Below, in pieces: positions 63,011 to 64,000 of a stretch of DNA of 64,000 nucleotides. The DNA is taken from contig NZ_SFCC01000018.1 of the NCBI RefSeq assembly GCF_004214935.1, forward strand, positions 62,001-126,000, written 5' to 3'. The notes beneath the pieces are model-generated. The model ran no database searches, was not told the DNA's origin, and was given only the letters and a program-made list of their open reading frames with translations. Every line of letters begins with the position of its first letter. The first letter of the stretch is position 1. This DNA comes from Amycolatopsis suaedae. Lineage in GTDB: Bacteria > Actinomycetota > Actinomycetes > Mycobacteriales > Pseudonocardiaceae. Made by a program: the position numbers and the translations under genes.

Positions 63011-64000
63011 CACCGTGCCTTGTTCGGTTCGAAGTCGTTGCCAGCGAAGCGTTTCATGTAGCTCGTGTCGTCCCGTTTGGTCTGTCCACAGCGGATGTAG
63101 TCCTCGTGTGCCCTGGCCAGCGCGTCCTGGTCGAGCCGCACGCCGAGCCCCGGCCCCTCCGGGACCCGGACGGCCCCGCCGCGGAACTCCAGCACGCCGG
63201 GCTCGATGACGTCGGTGTCCTTCCACGGCCAGTGCGTGTCGCAGGCGTAGGTCAGGTGCGGTGTCGCTGCGGCGACGTGCACCATGGCGGCCAGGCTGAT
63301 GCCCAGGTGGCTGTTGGAGTGCATGGACAGCCCCACGCCGAACGCCTGGCACGTCATCGACAGCGCCTGCGTGTCGCGCAGGCCGCCCCAGAAGTGGTGG
63401 TCGGACAGCAGCACGCCGATGGCCCGCGCCCGCAGGGCAGGTTCCAGGTGGTCGAGGCAGACCACGCACATGTTGGTGGCCAGCGGCATCTGGGCCTGCG
63501 CCGCGACCTCGGCCATGCCCTCGATGCCCGGCGTCGGGTCCTCCAGGTACTCCAGGACACCGGCGAGTTCCCGCGCCACCCTGATACCGGTCGCGGGGGT
63601 CCAGCCGCCGTTGGGGTCGATGCGCAGCGGGTAGCCGGGGAACGCGTCGGCCAGCGCCTGGACGGCCTCGATCTCCTGCTCCGGCGGGAAGACACCACCC
63701 TTGAGCTTGATCGAGCGGAAGCCGTACCGGTCGACCATCGTGCGCGCCTCGCCCACCAGGGCCTCGGCCGTGCGGACGTCACCCCACTCGTCGCCCCGGC
63801 CGTCGAGATGCTCGCCGAACTTGTAGAACAGGTACGCGGAGAAGTCGACCTCGTCGCGGGCCTTGCCGCCGAGCAGGTCGGACACCGGACGATTCAGGTA
63901 GTGCCCCTGCGCGTCCAGCATCGCGACCTCGAAGAAGCCGTACACGGTGGCCAGCGTCTTGCTGCTGGTGAACCCGCCGGTGAGGCCGTGCCGGTCGGTG
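63007..64000 (-). CDS. Glucarate dehydratase family (enolase superfamily), N-terminus outside window
   Basis: Dehydrates glucarate or a related acid sugar to the keto-deoxy form. The visible 330 residues start inside the gene: DRHGLTGGFTSSKTLATVYG continues to SDLLGGKARDEVDFSAYLFY. Active-site parts are seen: KxK catalytic pair in RSIKLKGGVF, metal ligands in LRIDPNGGWTP, YLEDPTPGIEGMAEVA and LLSDHHFWGG, and the HxN-type acid/base in LSMHSNSHLG. The C-terminus is complete. Stop overlaps the next gene's GTG. The product could feed the alpha-ketoglutaric-semialdehyde dehydrogenase encoded at 51750-53351. Confidence 0.88.
   Translation of the reverse strand, partial: TDRHGLTGGFTSSKTLATVYGFFEVAMLDAQGHYLNRPVSDLLGGKARDEVDFSAYLFYKFGEHLDGRGDEWGDVRTAEALVGEARTMVDRYGFRSIKLKGGVFPPEQEIEAVQALADAFPGYPLRIDPNGGWTPATGIRVARELAGVLEYLEDPTPGIEGMAEVAAQAQMPLATNMCVVCLDHLEPALRARAIGVLLSDHHFWGGLRDTQALSMTCQAFGVGLSMHSNSHLGISLAAMVHVAAATPHLTYACDTHWPWKDTDVIEPGVLEFRGGAVRVPEGPGLGVRLDQDALARAHEDYIRCGQTKRDDTSYMKRFAGNDFEPNKARW

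Overview
The window is very GC-rich, with GTG/TTG starts, pervasive 4-bp start/stop overlaps, F420-type luciferase-like oxidoreductases, AfsR/SARP regulators, an EspG/WXG secretion locus and a SigB/SigF-class sigma factor with an RsbW-like partner. This points to an actinomycete, most likely Pseudonocardiaceae (Amycolatopsis-like). The genus is inferred from gene style only. No rRNA, tRNA, CRISPR array or insertion sequence was seen.

Layout. (1) 1-2146: C-terminally cut hybrid histidine kinase. (2) 2334-18811: a glycan locus. Nine minus-strand genes, every junction overlapping, encode a complete ADP-heptose route (GmhA, HldE and a GmhB-like phosphatase fused to a GT2), two GT9 transferases, a NodU/TobZ-type carbamoyltransferase, UDP-glucose dehydrogenase, an SDR and an aldehyde dehydrogenase. 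UDP-xylose-synthase-like, pyruvyltransferase-like, two GT2 and two GT4-like genes follow. (3) 18897-20068: anti-sigma factor plus sigma factor. (4) 20076-26949: alcohol dehydrogenase, two RibD-C/DHFR-like proteins, TetR, kynureninase, secreted trypsin-like protease, amidohydrolase. (5) 26958-38106: an accessory type VII (ESX) substrate region (EspG, WXG-like proteins, acidic-tailed partners) surrounding two convergent AfsR-type regulators, one of them truncated. (6) 38185-45207: small regulator/target pairs (HxlR, TetR, MarR, TetR) with visible palindromic operators, two luciferase-like enzymes, a GAP/Sap-family membrane protein and an unusual P450. (7) 45192-47978: a BlaA/BlaB/beta-lactamase unit. 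(8) 48044-51205: membrane protein, LigD-like phosphoesterase-polymerase, CGNR zinc-finger regulator and a 47-aa protein. (9) 51206-51749: a gene-free mosaic of dispersed repeats. (10) 51750-64000: aldehyde dehydrogenase/LysR pair, CDF transporter, bifunctional-nuclease protein, two more P450s, FGD-like enzyme, Ppx/GppA, flavodoxin-like reductase, TetR, and an operon ending in a partial glucarate dehydratase.

The most striking signal is regulatory. A stress-sigma promoter (GTTT, 15 bp, GGGTAG, then usually 9-10 bp to the start codon) occurs in front of the heptose operon, the UDP-xylose-synthase-like gene, the pyruvyltransferase operon, the alcohol dehydrogenase and, with one or two changes, the sigma operon itself, a P450, Ppx/GppA, a flavodoxin-like protein, the nuclease-domain protein and possibly the LigD-like gene. 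The window therefore reads as a sigma factor sitting next to much of its regulon, whose largest member is an uncharacterised heptose/uronate glycan pathway. A second unexplained signal is a family of 47-53 bp hairpin elements with a conserved 13-nt loop, found in both orientations in intergenic DNA.
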